A stretch of 64,000 nt of DNA, from NCBI GenBank assembly GCA_036405135.1, contig DASWYF010000013.1, forward strand, positions 293,538 to 357,537. The letters are read 5' to 3'. The notes beneath the pieces were generated by a model. It saw nothing but the letters and a program-made list of their open reading frames with translations, was not told where the DNA came from and searched no databases. This stretch comes from Verrucomicrobiia bacterium (GTDB taxonomy: Bacteria; Verrucomicrobiota; Verrucomicrobiia; Limisphaerales; JAEYXS01). Made by a program: the position numbers and the translations under genes. Below are positions 48,946 through 58,649 of the stretch, one piece after another; position 1 is the stretch's first letter; each line of letters starts with the position of its first letter.

Positions 48946-51900
48946 ATGAAACTGGTAACCAAGATGATTTTGTCGGTGGCGACGCTGCTGGGTGCTTCGC
49001 TCTCGAACGTGCTGGCGGCGGACAGCCAGATGCTCACGAATTGGATGACGACCAATTCAGGTGCTTATGCGCGGGTCTACAAGACAACCACCGCAGAAAG
49101 CAACGGAACAAAGAGCACCACGTGGACGGGGCAGGACTCTCCCGTTTACTCGGATATCCAGGTGGTTCAATACTCCGCCAACTGGGTGTATGTGCAATAC
49201 AGCGGTCTCTCCAGTCACATGATGGGCCCGTGGTTGAATCCGCAAGGCGGCCAGTTTCAATTCTGGCCTACGAACCAGCATGGCATCCGCCGCTTTCCGC
49301 GAAATCCGGTGGTGCAATCCGGCACGAAGGATTCCACCTCCGGCGGTTATTCCGGCTTGTTCGTGAATGGTGTGGCGATCTTCAACTCCCTGGATGGCCA
49401 GGCTTGGGATGGCAGTCAGATTCAAGGCCAGGCGCCGCACACGCAATCCACCTACTACTGGCATCGCAATGCGCCGGTGGCCGAGGCGTTCAACTTTGAT
49501 GCGGCCTTGGGCCATCAACCCCCTTCCGCTGTATATCACACGCACCAAAATCCTTTGGCGTTGCGTTATCAGCTCGGGGATCACGTGGATTATAGCTCCA
49601 GCACGAAGGATTACACGGAGAGTGTCACGGCGATGACGAAACACTCACCAATCATCGGTTGGGCGCATGATGGGTATCCGATCTATGGCCCTTATGGTTA
49701 CAGCAGCGCTTCGAATTCCGCAGGCGGCATCCGGCGCATGGTGCCGGGATATGTGAAGCGGGATGGCAGTAATGGCTCGGATGCGGTGACCAGTAACCGC
49801 TCGGTGATCCCCGCGTGGTATGCGCGTTATCGGCAGGCACACTTTGGTGGCGGTTATTCCACGGCGGCAGGTGCTTCACGGCCCTCGGACACTTCCACTT
49901 ATCCGGTGGGAACATTTGCCCAGGACTGGGCTTACTTGGGTGACTTGGGCAAGACAAAGGGTGTGGATTTCGATCTGGATGAATATAACGGCCGTCTGTG
50001 CTATACGCCGGAGTATCCAAACGGAACGTATGCTTACTTCACCGCGATCGATTCCAGCAGCAATTCCTCGTATCCTTATCTGCTCGCGTTCGAATTCTAC
50101 GGTGATGCCACGGGAGCGTCGGTGGCAAACATTTCAGAATCGGTGACCACGCAGTTTGTCGGTGGCCCGAATACTGCCCTTGTGCTGAACACACCTTCGG
50201 TCAATGACGACACCAGTTTGGTGACGTTGACTTGGAGCTCAGTCGAAGGCGGTACTTACCAGGTGGAATCTTCGCCCAATCAATCCACATGGACGACGCA
50301 ATCCGCGAGTGTTTCCTCGGGCGGCACGTCGACGCAGAGCAGCTATACCGGCACGACGGGAACGGGTTATGCACGGGTGACACGCACCGCCCTTGCTTCT
50401 TATGACAGCGCCACGACGGGAACCTTCACGAGCACGCAGACGGATACGGAGAGCTATACCATCGGCGCATTCTCCATCTCGGCAGACCCGCAATCCCAGA
50501 CGGTGAACCCGAATGCGAATGTGACCTTCTCGGTGACGGTGAGCGGCACGGGGCCGTTCACTTACCTCTGGTATAAGGGCGTCGATTCCATTCCGACTGC
50601 GACGAGCAGCAGCTATACGATCAATGGTGTGACATCAGCAAATGCGGGCACTTACAAAGTGGTAGTCACAAAGGGAGCTGTGTCTGTGACGAGCGGTAAT
50701 GCCGTTCTTTCCGTGAACACGGCTCCCAGCATCACGCAAGATCCGCAATCGTTGACGATCAGCGAGGGGAACAATGCCACGTTTACGGTCACAGCAAGCG
50801 GCACGTCGCCACTCAGCTATCAGTGGAAGAAAGGTTCATCGGTGATCAACAACGCGACCAACAGCAGCTACACGATCACAAATGCGACTACGGCCAGTGC
50901 TGGAACTTACTCCGTGGTGGTGACGAATATCGTGAGCTCTGTCACGAGTGGGAGCGCGACTCTTACGGTGACGGCGCCGGTGAACACTGCGCCCACAATC
51001 ACGACGGAGCCGGTTTCGCAAGCGGTGGCGGAAGGCGGCAGTGTGACGTTCACCGTCGCAGCCACAGGCACGAGCCCGTTCACGTATCAGTGGAAGCAGA
51101 ATAACAACCCGATCGGCGGTGCCACGAGCAGCAGCTACACGATCAATCCGGTCTATTCGACGAATGCGGGCACTTACACGGTGACGGTCTCGAACGGTAC
51201 TGGTTCTGATATCAGCGCGGGTGCGGTGCTGACGGTCATCTCTGCCTCCAGCAGTGACGCATTGTTAACTTCCTGGTTCACCAATTTGACGGGGCGATAT
51301 GCGCGCATCTATGAGACTGACGCCACCCGTTTGGACGGCGAGACCGTGACAACGTGGGGTAACGGCGCACAGAACCAGACATCACCTGCATACGCCGGTG
51401 TTCAAGAAGTGTTCTCGTCGTCGAACTGGGTGTATATCCGGACGACGGGTTTGGGCATGCATACGATGGGACCCTGGTATGACAATGCTGCCCGTTCCAC
51501 GATCTTTGTGAACATGCCGAAGAACCAGAACGCCATTTATCGGTTTCCCCGAGTGCCCACGGTGCCGGGCACCAAGGTGACTACGGGTGGTGAGATCGGG
51601 TACATGGTGGATGGTGTGAACCTTTTCGATGCGAGGGATGCCGTTTCTTACTCAAACAGCAATTCACGTGATGGTGACGCTCCGGGCTCTCCGAATGGCG
51701 TGACCGGTGATGGCATCTGGAATCGCGATGCCTACGTGAACGAAAGCATCACATTTGATCCGGCTTACGCACATCAGCAGAACACCGGTGTCTACCACTA
51801 TCACGCCAGCCCGATCGGCTTGCGCTACATGTTAGGCGATCATGTGGACTTCAACGAAAGCACGAAGATCTATACGGAAAAATCGGGTTCGCCCTCCAAG

Positions 51901-53265
51901 CATTCACCCATCATAGCCTGGGCCAAGGATGGCCATCCGATTTACGGACCGTATGGTTATTCTACAGCGACAGATACAAACAGTGGAGTGCGTCGCATGG
52001 TGTCCGGCTTTGTCCTGCGAGATGGACAGAATGGCACGGCGAACCTGAGTTCGACCGGCCGGAATACGTTGCCGCTCTGGGCACAACGTTCGCAGAATCG
52101 CACTACCCTCACTTCGGGCCAGTATGGCCCGGCGGTGAGCACTTCATTTCCGCTTGGCCGGTATGCGGAAGATAACGACTACCTCGGTGATCTGGGCAGG
52201 ACACAGGGTACGCACTTTGACCTGGACGAATACAACGGGCGGTTCTGCAAGACCCCGGAATTCCCGAATGGCACCTATGCTTACTTCTCCTGCTTGAGCA
52301 GCACGGGCGCTCCGGCTTATCCATATAATGTCGGACGGCAATACTACGGCAGTCCGACGGGCGGCTCCGTCTCTACTGTGAGCGAGACCGTGGTGACGAA
52401 CTGGGCAGGTGGAGCAAGCCGGACGCTCACAGTCTATCCTCCTGAGATCGATGCCGAAGGAGTTTACCTGGTTTGGACGGCGGTGGAAGGTGGAACCTAT
52501 CAGATTGAATCCAGCTTCAACCTGACGAATTGGACGACGGTGGATGAAACCGTTGTTGAAGGGGTTTCGGATGGCCCTGTCGTATGGGATTACGCGACTG
52601 AGTTTGGTCCGGATAACACGTTCTTCCGGATCAAACGCACGGACCTGGCCGCCTACGATAATGCAGGCTCCGGCACGACGGGTGGCGGAACGGGTGGCAG
52701 CGGTGGCATCACGTCGGTCTCGCCGACGAGTGCGGCAGCGAGTTCAACCGTTACGGTCACAATCACACTGGACGCGAACGCAAATCCAGCCTTGCCGCCG
52801 ACACAAGCGGTGCCCAGCGCGGTGACGATCGGTGGTGTGAGCGGCATCAGTATCCAGCGCACCAGCACGAATACTGTGACGGCGTCGTTCACCTTCGGAG
52901 CGGCGGCCAGCACGAATACTGTGACCGTGACGTTCACGAATCCGATGGATTCTTCGACGGTCAGCTACACATTGACGAATGGCTTCACGGTCACGACCGC
53001 AGGCGGAGGCGGTGGTGGGGTGGTGACATTCACTGCCACGTTCCCGACCAATCCGCCGTTGCCGCCGCAAGATCAGATCCAGGCTTCCGCTGTCGGCACC
53101 GCTACGGCGACTATCACGAGCTACAACCAAGCGACGGGTGCGGTGACCTTTCAGTTTAATAACAGCACTTTGGCGACGGGTAATCATAGCGCGACGATGA
53201 AGTTCACGCCGCCGAGCCAGAGCCAGCAGACGTTGACCTCCTCGAACCAGTATACCAAGAACTGA
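48946..53265 (+). CDS. Large secreted YHYH/Ig-like protein
   Basis: The start is taken at MKLVTKMILSV (48946) with a signal peptide ending near AADSQ. The 1439-residue protein has two YHYH modules: one with AVYHTHQNPLALRYQ and a second with GVYHYHASPIGLRYM. Between and after them are three or four immunoglobulin-like repeats of about 90 residues with Thr/Ser-rich turns, and a C-terminal Thr/Gly-rich region. YHYH modules are thought to bind metals and are often coded beside MbnP-type proteins, as here. Confidence 0.85.
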   Translation: MKLVTKMILSVATLLGASLSNVLAADSQMLTNWMTTNSGAYARVYKTTTAESNGTKSTTWTGQDSPVYSDIQVVQYSANWVYVQYSGLSSHMMGPWLNPQGGQFQFWPTNQHGIRRFPRNPVVQSGTKDSTSGGYSGLFVNGVAIFNSLDGQAWDGSQIQGQAPHTQSTYYWHRNAPVAEAFNFDAALGHQPPSAVYHTHQNPLALRYQLGDHVDYSSSTKDYTESVTAMTKHSPIIGWAHDGYPIYGPYGYSSASNSAGGIRRMVPGYVKRDGSNGSDAVTSNRSVIPAWYARYRQAHFGGGYSTAAGASRPSDTSTYPVGTFAQDWAYLGDLGKTKGVDFDLDEYNGRLCYTPEYPNGTYAYFTAIDSSSNSSYPYLLAFEFYGDATGASVANISESVTTQFVGGPNTALVLNTPSVNDDTSLVTLTWSSVEGGTYQVESSPNQSTWTTQSASVSSGGTSTQSSYTGTTGTGYARVTRTALASYDSATTGTFTSTQTDTESYTIGAFSISADPQSQTVNPNANVTFSVTVSGTGPFTYLWYKGVDSIPTATSSSYTINGVTSANAGTYKVVVTKGAVSVTSGNAVLSVNTAPSITQDPQSLTISEGNNATFTVTASGTSPLSYQWKKGSSVINNATNSSYTITNATTASAGTYSVVVTNIVSSVTSGSATLTVTAPVNTAPTITTEPVSQAVAEGGSVTFTVAATGTSPFTYQWKQNNNPIGGATSSSYTINPVYSTNAGTYTVTVSNGTGSDISAGAVLTVISASSSDALLTSWFTNLTGRYARIYETDATRLDGETVTTWGNGAQNQTSPAYAGVQEVFSSSNWVYIRTTGLGMHTMGPWYDNAARSTIFVNMPKNQNAIYRFPRVPTVPGTKVTTGGEIGYMVDGVNLFDARDAVSYSNSNSRDGDAPGSPNGVTGDGIWNRDAYVNESITFDPAYAHQQNTGVYHYHASPIGLRYMLGDHVDFNESTKIYTEKSGSPSKHSPIIAWAKDGHPIYGPYGYSTATDTNSGVRRMVSGFVLRDGQNGTANLSSTGRNTLPLWAQRSQNRTTLTSGQYGPAVSTSFPLGRYAEDNDYLGDLGRTQGTHFDLDEYNGRFCKTPEFPNGTYAYFSCLSSTGAPAYPYNVGRQYYGSPTGGSVSTVSETVVTNWAGGASRTLTVYPPEIDAEGVYLVWTAVEGGTYQIESSFNLTNWTTVDETVVEGVSDGPVVWDYATEFGPDNTFFRIKRTDLAAYDNAGSGTTGGGTGGSGGITSVSPTSAAASSTVTVTITLDANANPALPPTQAVPSAVTIGGVSGISIQRTSTNTVTASFTFGAAASTNTVTVTFTNPMDSSTVSYTLTNGFTVTTAGGGGGGVVTFTATFPTNPPLPPQDQIQASAVGTATATITSYNQATGAVTFQFNNSTLATGNHSATMKFTPPSQSQQTLTSSNQYTKN

Positions 53266-53385
53266 TGTATGGCGGTGCCTGTCCCCTTGCGTGGCGACGC
53301 GAAAGGGGGCAGGGTCTGCCAAAGGTAGGCGAACTACCTATGGCGGGCAGCCAGACATGTGAAAAGCTTGAGTGTCGTTCATCAC

Positions 53386-55188
53386 ATGAAGAACAGTGCC
53401 CAACATCGCGAAAGTCCAGGCATCCTTGTCTGGCTGTGGTTGATGCTGGGCTGGCTGCTGGTCTATGCCGCTACGGGCGCGGAGGTGCCGGTGAGAAAGC
53501 TGACGGTGGATATGTCAATCCAGTTCGGCGGCACGCCGGTGAAGCTGGACCAGTTGGTGAATACCAATGTCGCGGATCAGGTCTTCTCGGTCACACGGGC
53601 GGATTTTCTACTGTCGGATTTTGCCGTGCGCCGCACGGACGGCACGTGGGTGGAGCGTACGAACTGGCAGGCTTTTATCAGTCTCAGCGCGCAGCGTCTG
53701 CGCTTCGAGGTCCCGCAAATCCCGGCAGACAAGTATGACCGCATCCGTTTCAAAGTGGGAGTGGAGCCGGGCATCAATCACTCAGACCCGGCCAAGTATG
53801 GCCCTGATCATCCGCTGAATCCTAACTTGAACCAACTGCATTGGGGCTGGCAGGGCGGTTATGTGTTTCTCGCGTTGGAAGGGCGTTGGAGGAAGGCGTC
53901 GGGAGACTTGGGTGGTTACTCTTTCCACATCGGCAATGACTCGATGCTCACCACAGTGGAGCTCGCGCTGCCTCTGGACCTCACGCAAGACCAGCGGCTC
54001 AATGCGGGGTTGCACCTGAACCGGCTGTTTGGAGGAAGACCGGCGTTTGCTTTCGATGACGAGAACGCAGTGACGCATTCGCGTGAAGGCGACCCGCTGG
54101 CAGGGCGGTTGCGCAACCAGTTACAGAACGCGTTCACGTTTGAGATGCCGCCGAACAAGCTGTCTGATCTGGCGCAGAATCGTCCGGTGGGCAAACGTTT
54201 GATCGCGACAAACGCCACTCCGTATAAGTTTGTTTTCGCACGGCAATTCCCCCCGCCGAGCTTGCCGATGGATAATCCTTTGACGAATGAAGGTGTGGAA
54301 CTCGGCCGCCGTTTGTTCCATGAAAAGCGGCTTTCAGGCAATGGCACGCAATCCTGTGCTTCATGCCACCAGAACACCTTGGCATTCGCCGAATCGCGCC
54401 AGTTCAGCCTGGGTGCGGAAGGCAAGGAAGGGCAGCGCAATTCGATGCCGCTCTTCAATCTCGCGTGGAAGCAAACTTTCTTTTGGGATGGACGCGCGCC
54501 GACCTTGCGTGAGCAGGTGTTGATGCCGATACAGGACCCCATTGAAATGCATCAGACTTTGCCGGAGATGGTGGGCAAGATCACGGCTTTGGAACCTTAT
54601 CCGGCCCTGTTCGAGCGGGCGTTCGGGACGAAGGAGATCGATGCGGATCGTGTGGCACGTGCATTGGAACAGTTCCTCCTGACGATCGTCTCCTATCGCT
54701 CCAAGTTCGACCGCGCGATGCAGGGCCGGGAAGAAATGACGGAGCAAGAGAAACGCGGCTTCGAGTTGTTTGTCACAGAGTATGATCCGCGTCGCGGATT
54801 TTACGGTGCAGATTGTTTCCATTGTCATGGCGGGCCGTTCTTCACGAATCATGGATTTGCGAACAATGGTCTGGAGGAGACAGCGATTGATCTCGGTCGC
54901 GGCAAGGTGACGCGGCGTGAATTCGATCTGGGCCGTTTCGCGGTGCCTTCACTGCGTAATGTGGCGGTGACGGCGCCTTACATGCATGACGGGCGCTTCA
55001 AGACGCTGGAGGATGTGGTGGAGCATTACTCGACGGGAGTGAAGTCGTCTGCGTCATTGGACCCGAATCTGGCGAAGCATCCGAAGGGTGGAGTGCCGTT
55101 GAGTGAGGCGGACAAGAAGGCCCTGGTGGCATTCATGAAGACGCTGACGGATGATGAATTTCAGCCGAAGCAGGTGACGGGGAAATAG
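53386..55188 (+). CDS. Fused MbnP-like and diheme MbnH/MauG-like protein
   Basis: A 600-residue secreted protein (MKNSAQHRESPGILVWLWLM; signal end near AATGA). The N-terminal half matches MbnP-type copper proteins, with the characteristic QLHWGWQGGYVFL block and MLTTVELALPL. The C-terminal half is a di-haem peroxidase/MauG-like domain: haem motifs CASCH (near residue 324) and CFHCH (near residue 482), and FWDGRAPTLREQ. In other bacteria MbnP and MbnH are separate proteins, with MbnH modifying a Trp of MbnP; here they are one chain. It follows the YHYH gene by 120 bases. Confidence 0.85.
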   Translation: MKNSAQHRESPGILVWLWLMLGWLLVYAATGAEVPVRKLTVDMSIQFGGTPVKLDQLVNTNVADQVFSVTRADFLLSDFAVRRTDGTWVERTNWQAFISLSAQRLRFEVPQIPADKYDRIRFKVGVEPGINHSDPAKYGPDHPLNPNLNQLHWGWQGGYVFLALEGRWRKASGDLGGYSFHIGNDSMLTTVELALPLDLTQDQRLNAGLHLNRLFGGRPAFAFDDENAVTHSREGDPLAGRLRNQLQNAFTFEMPPNKLSDLAQNRPVGKRLIATNATPYKFVFARQFPPPSLPMDNPLTNEGVELGRRLFHEKRLSGNGTQSCASCHQNTLAFAESRQFSLGAEGKEGQRNSMPLFNLAWKQTFFWDGRAPTLREQVLMPIQDPIEMHQTLPEMVGKITALEPYPALFERAFGTKEIDADRVARALEQFLLTIVSYRSKFDRAMQGREEMTEQEKRGFELFVTEYDPRRGFYGADCFHCHGGPFFTNHGFANNGLEETAIDLGRGKVTRREFDLGRFAVPSLRNVAVTAPYMHDGRFKTLEDVVEHYSTGVKSSASLDPNLAKHPKGGVPLSEADKKALVAFMKTLTDDEFQPKQVTGK

Positions 55189-55646
55189 GGAATTCTAAGT
55201 GTTGAGTTTTAAGTTTTAAATTTAGGGGGCTGGAGTAAGGGGCAAACATTTACACTGGCTTTACAATTTTTGTTTTGGGTTAACACATTTGCTTAACACA
55301 ATGGGAGGATGTTGTGGGCATATGAAAAACAAAAAGGTGATTTTCGTTCCAGGGGTTGGAGCATTCGTGGTGGCGTAACGTCAGCAACTCCTCTCAAACC
55401 AGTGAAAACTGGTCCTACAACGGTTTCCGCCCCGTGGCGGAGAGACGGGCTCGGGCTAAAACGTGTGCATCCCGGGCCCGTCCGCTTTTATGGCGGAGGA
55501 TGCGTACGGAAAGAGCTTTCAAATTCACTGGCAATGACCATTATTTGCGCAGTGAACATTGATGGCCGGACAGGTTGTGAGTGGTACGGCATCAATTTCG
55601 ATTCGCAGTCGCGCCAAACAAAGACATTTTCTGAACTGAACTGACC
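55189..55646. other. Leader region of the kinase gene with regulatory boxes
   Basis: Upstream of the kinase are TTTACACTGGCTTTACAA (55,250-55,267) and GGTTAACACATTTGCTTAACAC (55,279-55,300). The first is an 11-base-spaced TTTACA pair, and the second holds two TTAACAC half-sites. The ORF at 55309-55644 is not convincing; its sequence has low codon quality. Confidence 0.55.
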
Positions 55647-57470
55647 ATGTTGGTCCAGTGTACCAATCCATCGTGTGGGACAAAGTTTCCGCGTCCAGAT
55701 GCTGATGCGGGACGGATTGTGATGTGCCCGCAATGTGGCAAGTCCACCTCCGCTTTCGCCGCCAAGGAAGAAAAGTCTTTGGGCCAGCTGGGTGATTACA
55801 AAATCATCCGTCCGATCGCAAAAGGCGGCATGGGCGAAGTGTTTGAGGCCACGCAATTGCGCTTGGGCCGTTCAGTCGCACTCAAGGTACTCAATCGTCA
55901 GCTTGCCAATGATGAGCAGTTCATCGCACGGTTTGAGCGTGAGGCCAAGGCGGCAGCGGCGTTGAATCACCCGAATGTTGTTCACGTTTATGATTTCGGC
56001 CAGGAGGACAGCAAGGCGTATCTGGTGATGGAGCTGATCGAAGGGCAGGATCTGGCGAAGGTCGTCAGCTTGAATGGCAAGATGCCGTTGAAGGATGGCC
56101 TGCGCATCGTCGCCGATGTCGCCAGTGCGCTGCAGGAGGCGCATGGAAAAGGCATCATCCATAGGGATATCAAGCCGGCGAATATTTTACTCACGAGCAA
56201 GGGGATCGTGAAGGTGTTGGACCTTGGTCTGGCAAGGAGATTGGATGATGACTCCGATCTGACGGCGACGGGAGCAGGCATCGGCACACCGCATTTCATG
56301 TCTCCCGAACAGGCCCGGGATGCGCATCACGTAGATCATCGGGCAGATATCTACTCGCTGGGGATCGCATTGTTATATTTGCTGACAGGCAAGCGGCCGT
56401 ATGAAGGGAAGTCTTCTTACAGCATCGTGCTGGCGCATTCCACGGAGCCGCTTCCGAGCGGTCTTGAGCTGGGCACGGAATTGCCGCCCTATGTGGAGGC
56501 TTTGCTGCAGAAGATGGCGGCAAAAAATCCGGCTGACCGTTATAGTGATTATGCAACGCTGATCGCAGATATCAGACGCGTGCAGCGCGGTGAGATGCCT
56601 GCTGGCAAGCTCGACGATAACACGTCTACCCAGCCGCTTGTCCCGGCCCATCACCATGCACATGGGGATCCCAAGCCGAAAACACAACCCAAGCCGCTGG
56701 ATATCACCGCCACATTACATGTACCGCAAACACCCACAGTGGTGCAGAGCGGTGAATCGCGCTTCTGGCAGATCGCGACAGGTGTGGGGATTCTATGCAC
56801 GGCAGTGATCTCGCTTGTGGCTTTGATGCATAGCTTGAAGAAAAATCAGCCGGAGAATCAGCAACCGGTGACGGTGGTTCCGGTCAATGACGGACAGCAG
56901 ACGGCCAACGATGCTAAGGGCAAAGATCTGACGCCGGAGGACCTCAGGACACTGCAGGAGATGATGGGGCCGCAAAGCCAAGTCCAAGGTAAGGGCAAGC
57001 GCTATAATAACATGCCCAATATGGGCAAAGATCATCCCGACCCGCTGCCGCAGTTGGAGCCGATCCAAAATCCGCTGCAACAGGCACCGCTGAAAGCGAT
57101 GGTGGCGGAAGCCAAGGCCTATGCGGAGGCGAATCCCACTAAGTATCGCAACATCCTTGCCCGCTATGACCAGCTTTATGATATGACGGGGGGAACACCG
57201 TTCCGACCTGAAGTGGGAGATGCGTATCGGGTGTGGTCTGAACGCCAGATGGCAGCGACGCAGAAAGAGTATCTTACATTCTCCAACAGTGTGCGCCGGG
57301 TCATGACTGAACAAGGGCATCGGGAGGGAATGGCAGAATGGAACAAATTTCCCGAGGATTTGCGCGGTGAAAAGACGGACCTTTACTTACAAGAGAAGAT
57401 ACGTAGTGACTTTCCCCCACCGTCAATCGGGTCGGAGGGATTCAAGAACAAAGGGCCGCGCAATCCTTGA
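55647..57470 (+). CDS. Membrane serine/threonine protein kinase
   Basis: A 607-residue protein. N-terminal zinc ribbon (CTNPSCGTKFPRPDADAGRI and CPQC), then a Hanks-type kinase domain: G-loop PIAKGGMGEVFEA, catalytic HRDIKPANILL, DLGLARR for the DFG position (DLG), GTPHFMSPEQA. One transmembrane helix (IATGVGILCTAVISLVALM) follows, and the C-terminal extracytoplasmic part has a short Gln/Pro-rich stretch. It probably phosphorylates envelope or regulatory targets. The DLG for DFG change is seen in some active kinases. Confidence 0.88.
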   Translation: MLVQCTNPSCGTKFPRPDADAGRIVMCPQCGKSTSAFAAKEEKSLGQLGDYKIIRPIAKGGMGEVFEATQLRLGRSVALKVLNRQLANDEQFIARFEREAKAAAALNHPNVVHVYDFGQEDSKAYLVMELIEGQDLAKVVSLNGKMPLKDGLRIVADVASALQEAHGKGIIHRDIKPANILLTSKGIVKVLDLGLARRLDDDSDLTATGAGIGTPHFMSPEQARDAHHVDHRADIYSLGIALLYLLTGKRPYEGKSSYSIVLAHSTEPLPSGLELGTELPPYVEALLQKMAAKNPADRYSDYATLIADIRRVQRGEMPAGKLDDNTSTQPLVPAHHHAHGDPKPKTQPKPLDITATLHVPQTPTVVQSGESRFWQIATGVGILCTAVISLVALMHSLKKNQPENQQPVTVVPVNDGQQTANDAKGKDLTPEDLRTLQEMMGPQSQVQGKGKRYNNMPNMGKDHPDPLPQLEPIQNPLQQAPLKAMVAEAKAYAEANPTKYRNILARYDQLYDMTGGTPFRPEVGDAYRVWSERQMAATQKEYLTFSNSVRRVMTEQGHREGMAEWNKFPEDLRGEKTDLYLQEKIRSDFPPPSIGSEGFKNKGPRNP

Positions 57471-57525
57471 GCGGAGCTTTTTTCATAGCGCAATTTTTGT
57501 AAGAACTTTGCTGGCTAAACCGGCT

Positions 57526-57583
57526 CTTTTTACAGTTCCTTAACAATATCTCGCCCTTAGCCTCATGAGGTCTTAACATAGGC
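57526..57583. promoter_or_regulatory. Regulatory boxes before the second YHYH gene
   Basis: TTTACAG-TTCC-TTAACAA occurs at 57,531-57,548 and CTTAACA at 57,573-57,579, closely matching the box before the first YHYH gene. It suggests coregulation by the response regulator at 47941. Confidence 0.68.
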
Positions 57584-57605
57584 TTCGTCTCCTGTGTTCA
57601 AGCCT

Positions 57606-58649
57606 ATGAGCAAAGCATTTTTAACGGTAGGATTATCTCTTTGTTTGACCGGTACGGTTTTCGCGCAGGCAGATCGCGGGCCGGTGAACCAGCAAAGACC
57701 GGGGCGGGATACGGTGCTGGCGACGGTGGCTCCAGGCACGAACATGGTGAGCATCAAGGTGGAAGGAACGAACCGCGTGATCCGCTCGAACGGCTGGCCG
57801 GATCATACGCCGGGTCAATTTCCAAATCGTGGCAATCCGAACACGCTGCGTCCGCAGAGTTATTCTTTCAAGGTTCCGGCGAATCCCAAAGCAGCGGGCA
57901 ATCTCAGTCCCAATCACGGTGCATTCTTCGGCGTGGCGTTGAATGGTGTGCCGTTTGAGCCGGGCACGGGTGAATTTTGGAATGGTGATCGCCGGTGGAA
58001 TTATGAAGCGATGTCCGGCAAGATCAATCTGGGCATCGACCAGCACAATGCGCATGTGCAGCCGACGGGGGCGTATCATTATCACGGCTTACCGATGGGC
58101 CTGATCAACAAGCTGGGAGGCGCGACAAACAAGATGACGCTGGTGGGATATGCGGCGGATGGTTTTCCCATCTACACCAACCTTGGTCACACGGATGCGA
58201 TGGATACGAACAGCGCGATCAAGAAGGTGAAATCGAGCTGGCGGGTGAAGCAAGGCACACGTCCTACGGACAGTCCTGGCGGCAAGTATGACGGTACATT
58301 TACGGTGGATTATGAATTCGTGAGGGGCGGTGGAGACTTGGATGAATCCAACGGGCGCTTCGGCAAGACGCCGGAGTATCCAGAGGGGATCTATCATTAC
58401 TACATCACGGAAGAGTTTCCGCAGCTCGGGCGGTACTGGCGTGGAACCCCGGATGCGGGTTTCCGTAAAGGACCGCCGGGTGGTGGACCCGGAGGCGGCA
58501 AAGGTCCCGGTGGACAGGGTGGTCCCGGAGGGCGTGGACCGGGAGGTCCAGGCGGGCAAGGCGGGCCGGGATTTGGGCCTCCGGGCGGTGGACCTGGAGG
58601 TGGACGTCCGCCGGGTGGTGGGCCACCGGATGGGCAGAGACCGTTCTAA
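57606..58649 (+). CDS. YHYH-domain protein with Gly-rich tail
   Basis: The start is taken at MSKAFLTVGLSLCLTGTVF (57606) with a signal peptide. The 347-residue protein contains the YHYH motif in GAYHYHGLPMGLINKLGG and a conserved body like the first module of the large YHYH protein. The last 70 residues are almost all Gly, Pro, Gln and Arg (GGGPGGGKGPGGQGG), resembling the insert in the CpxA-like kinase. It overlaps the DHH gene's 3' end by four bases in convergent orientation. Confidence 0.85.
   Translation: MSKAFLTVGLSLCLTGTVFAQADRGPVNQQRPGRDTVLATVAPGTNMVSIKVEGTNRVIRSNGWPDHTPGQFPNRGNPNTLRPQSYSFKVPANPKAAGNLSPNHGAFFGVALNGVPFEPGTGEFWNGDRRWNYEAMSGKINLGIDQHNAHVQPTGAYHYHGLPMGLINKLGGATNKMTLVGYAADGFPIYTNLGHTDAMDTNSAIKKVKSSWRVKQGTRPTDSPGGKYDGTFTVDYEFVRGGGDLDESNGRFGKTPEYPEGIYHYYITEEFPQLGRYWRGTPDAGFRKGPPGGGPGGGKGPGGQGGPGGRGPGGPGGQGGPGFGPPGGGPGGGRPPGGGPPDGQRPF

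Noticed and set aside
55309..55644. 111-codon ORF before the kinase
   Set aside because: Poor codon composition, no ribosome site, and it overlaps regulatory boxes.
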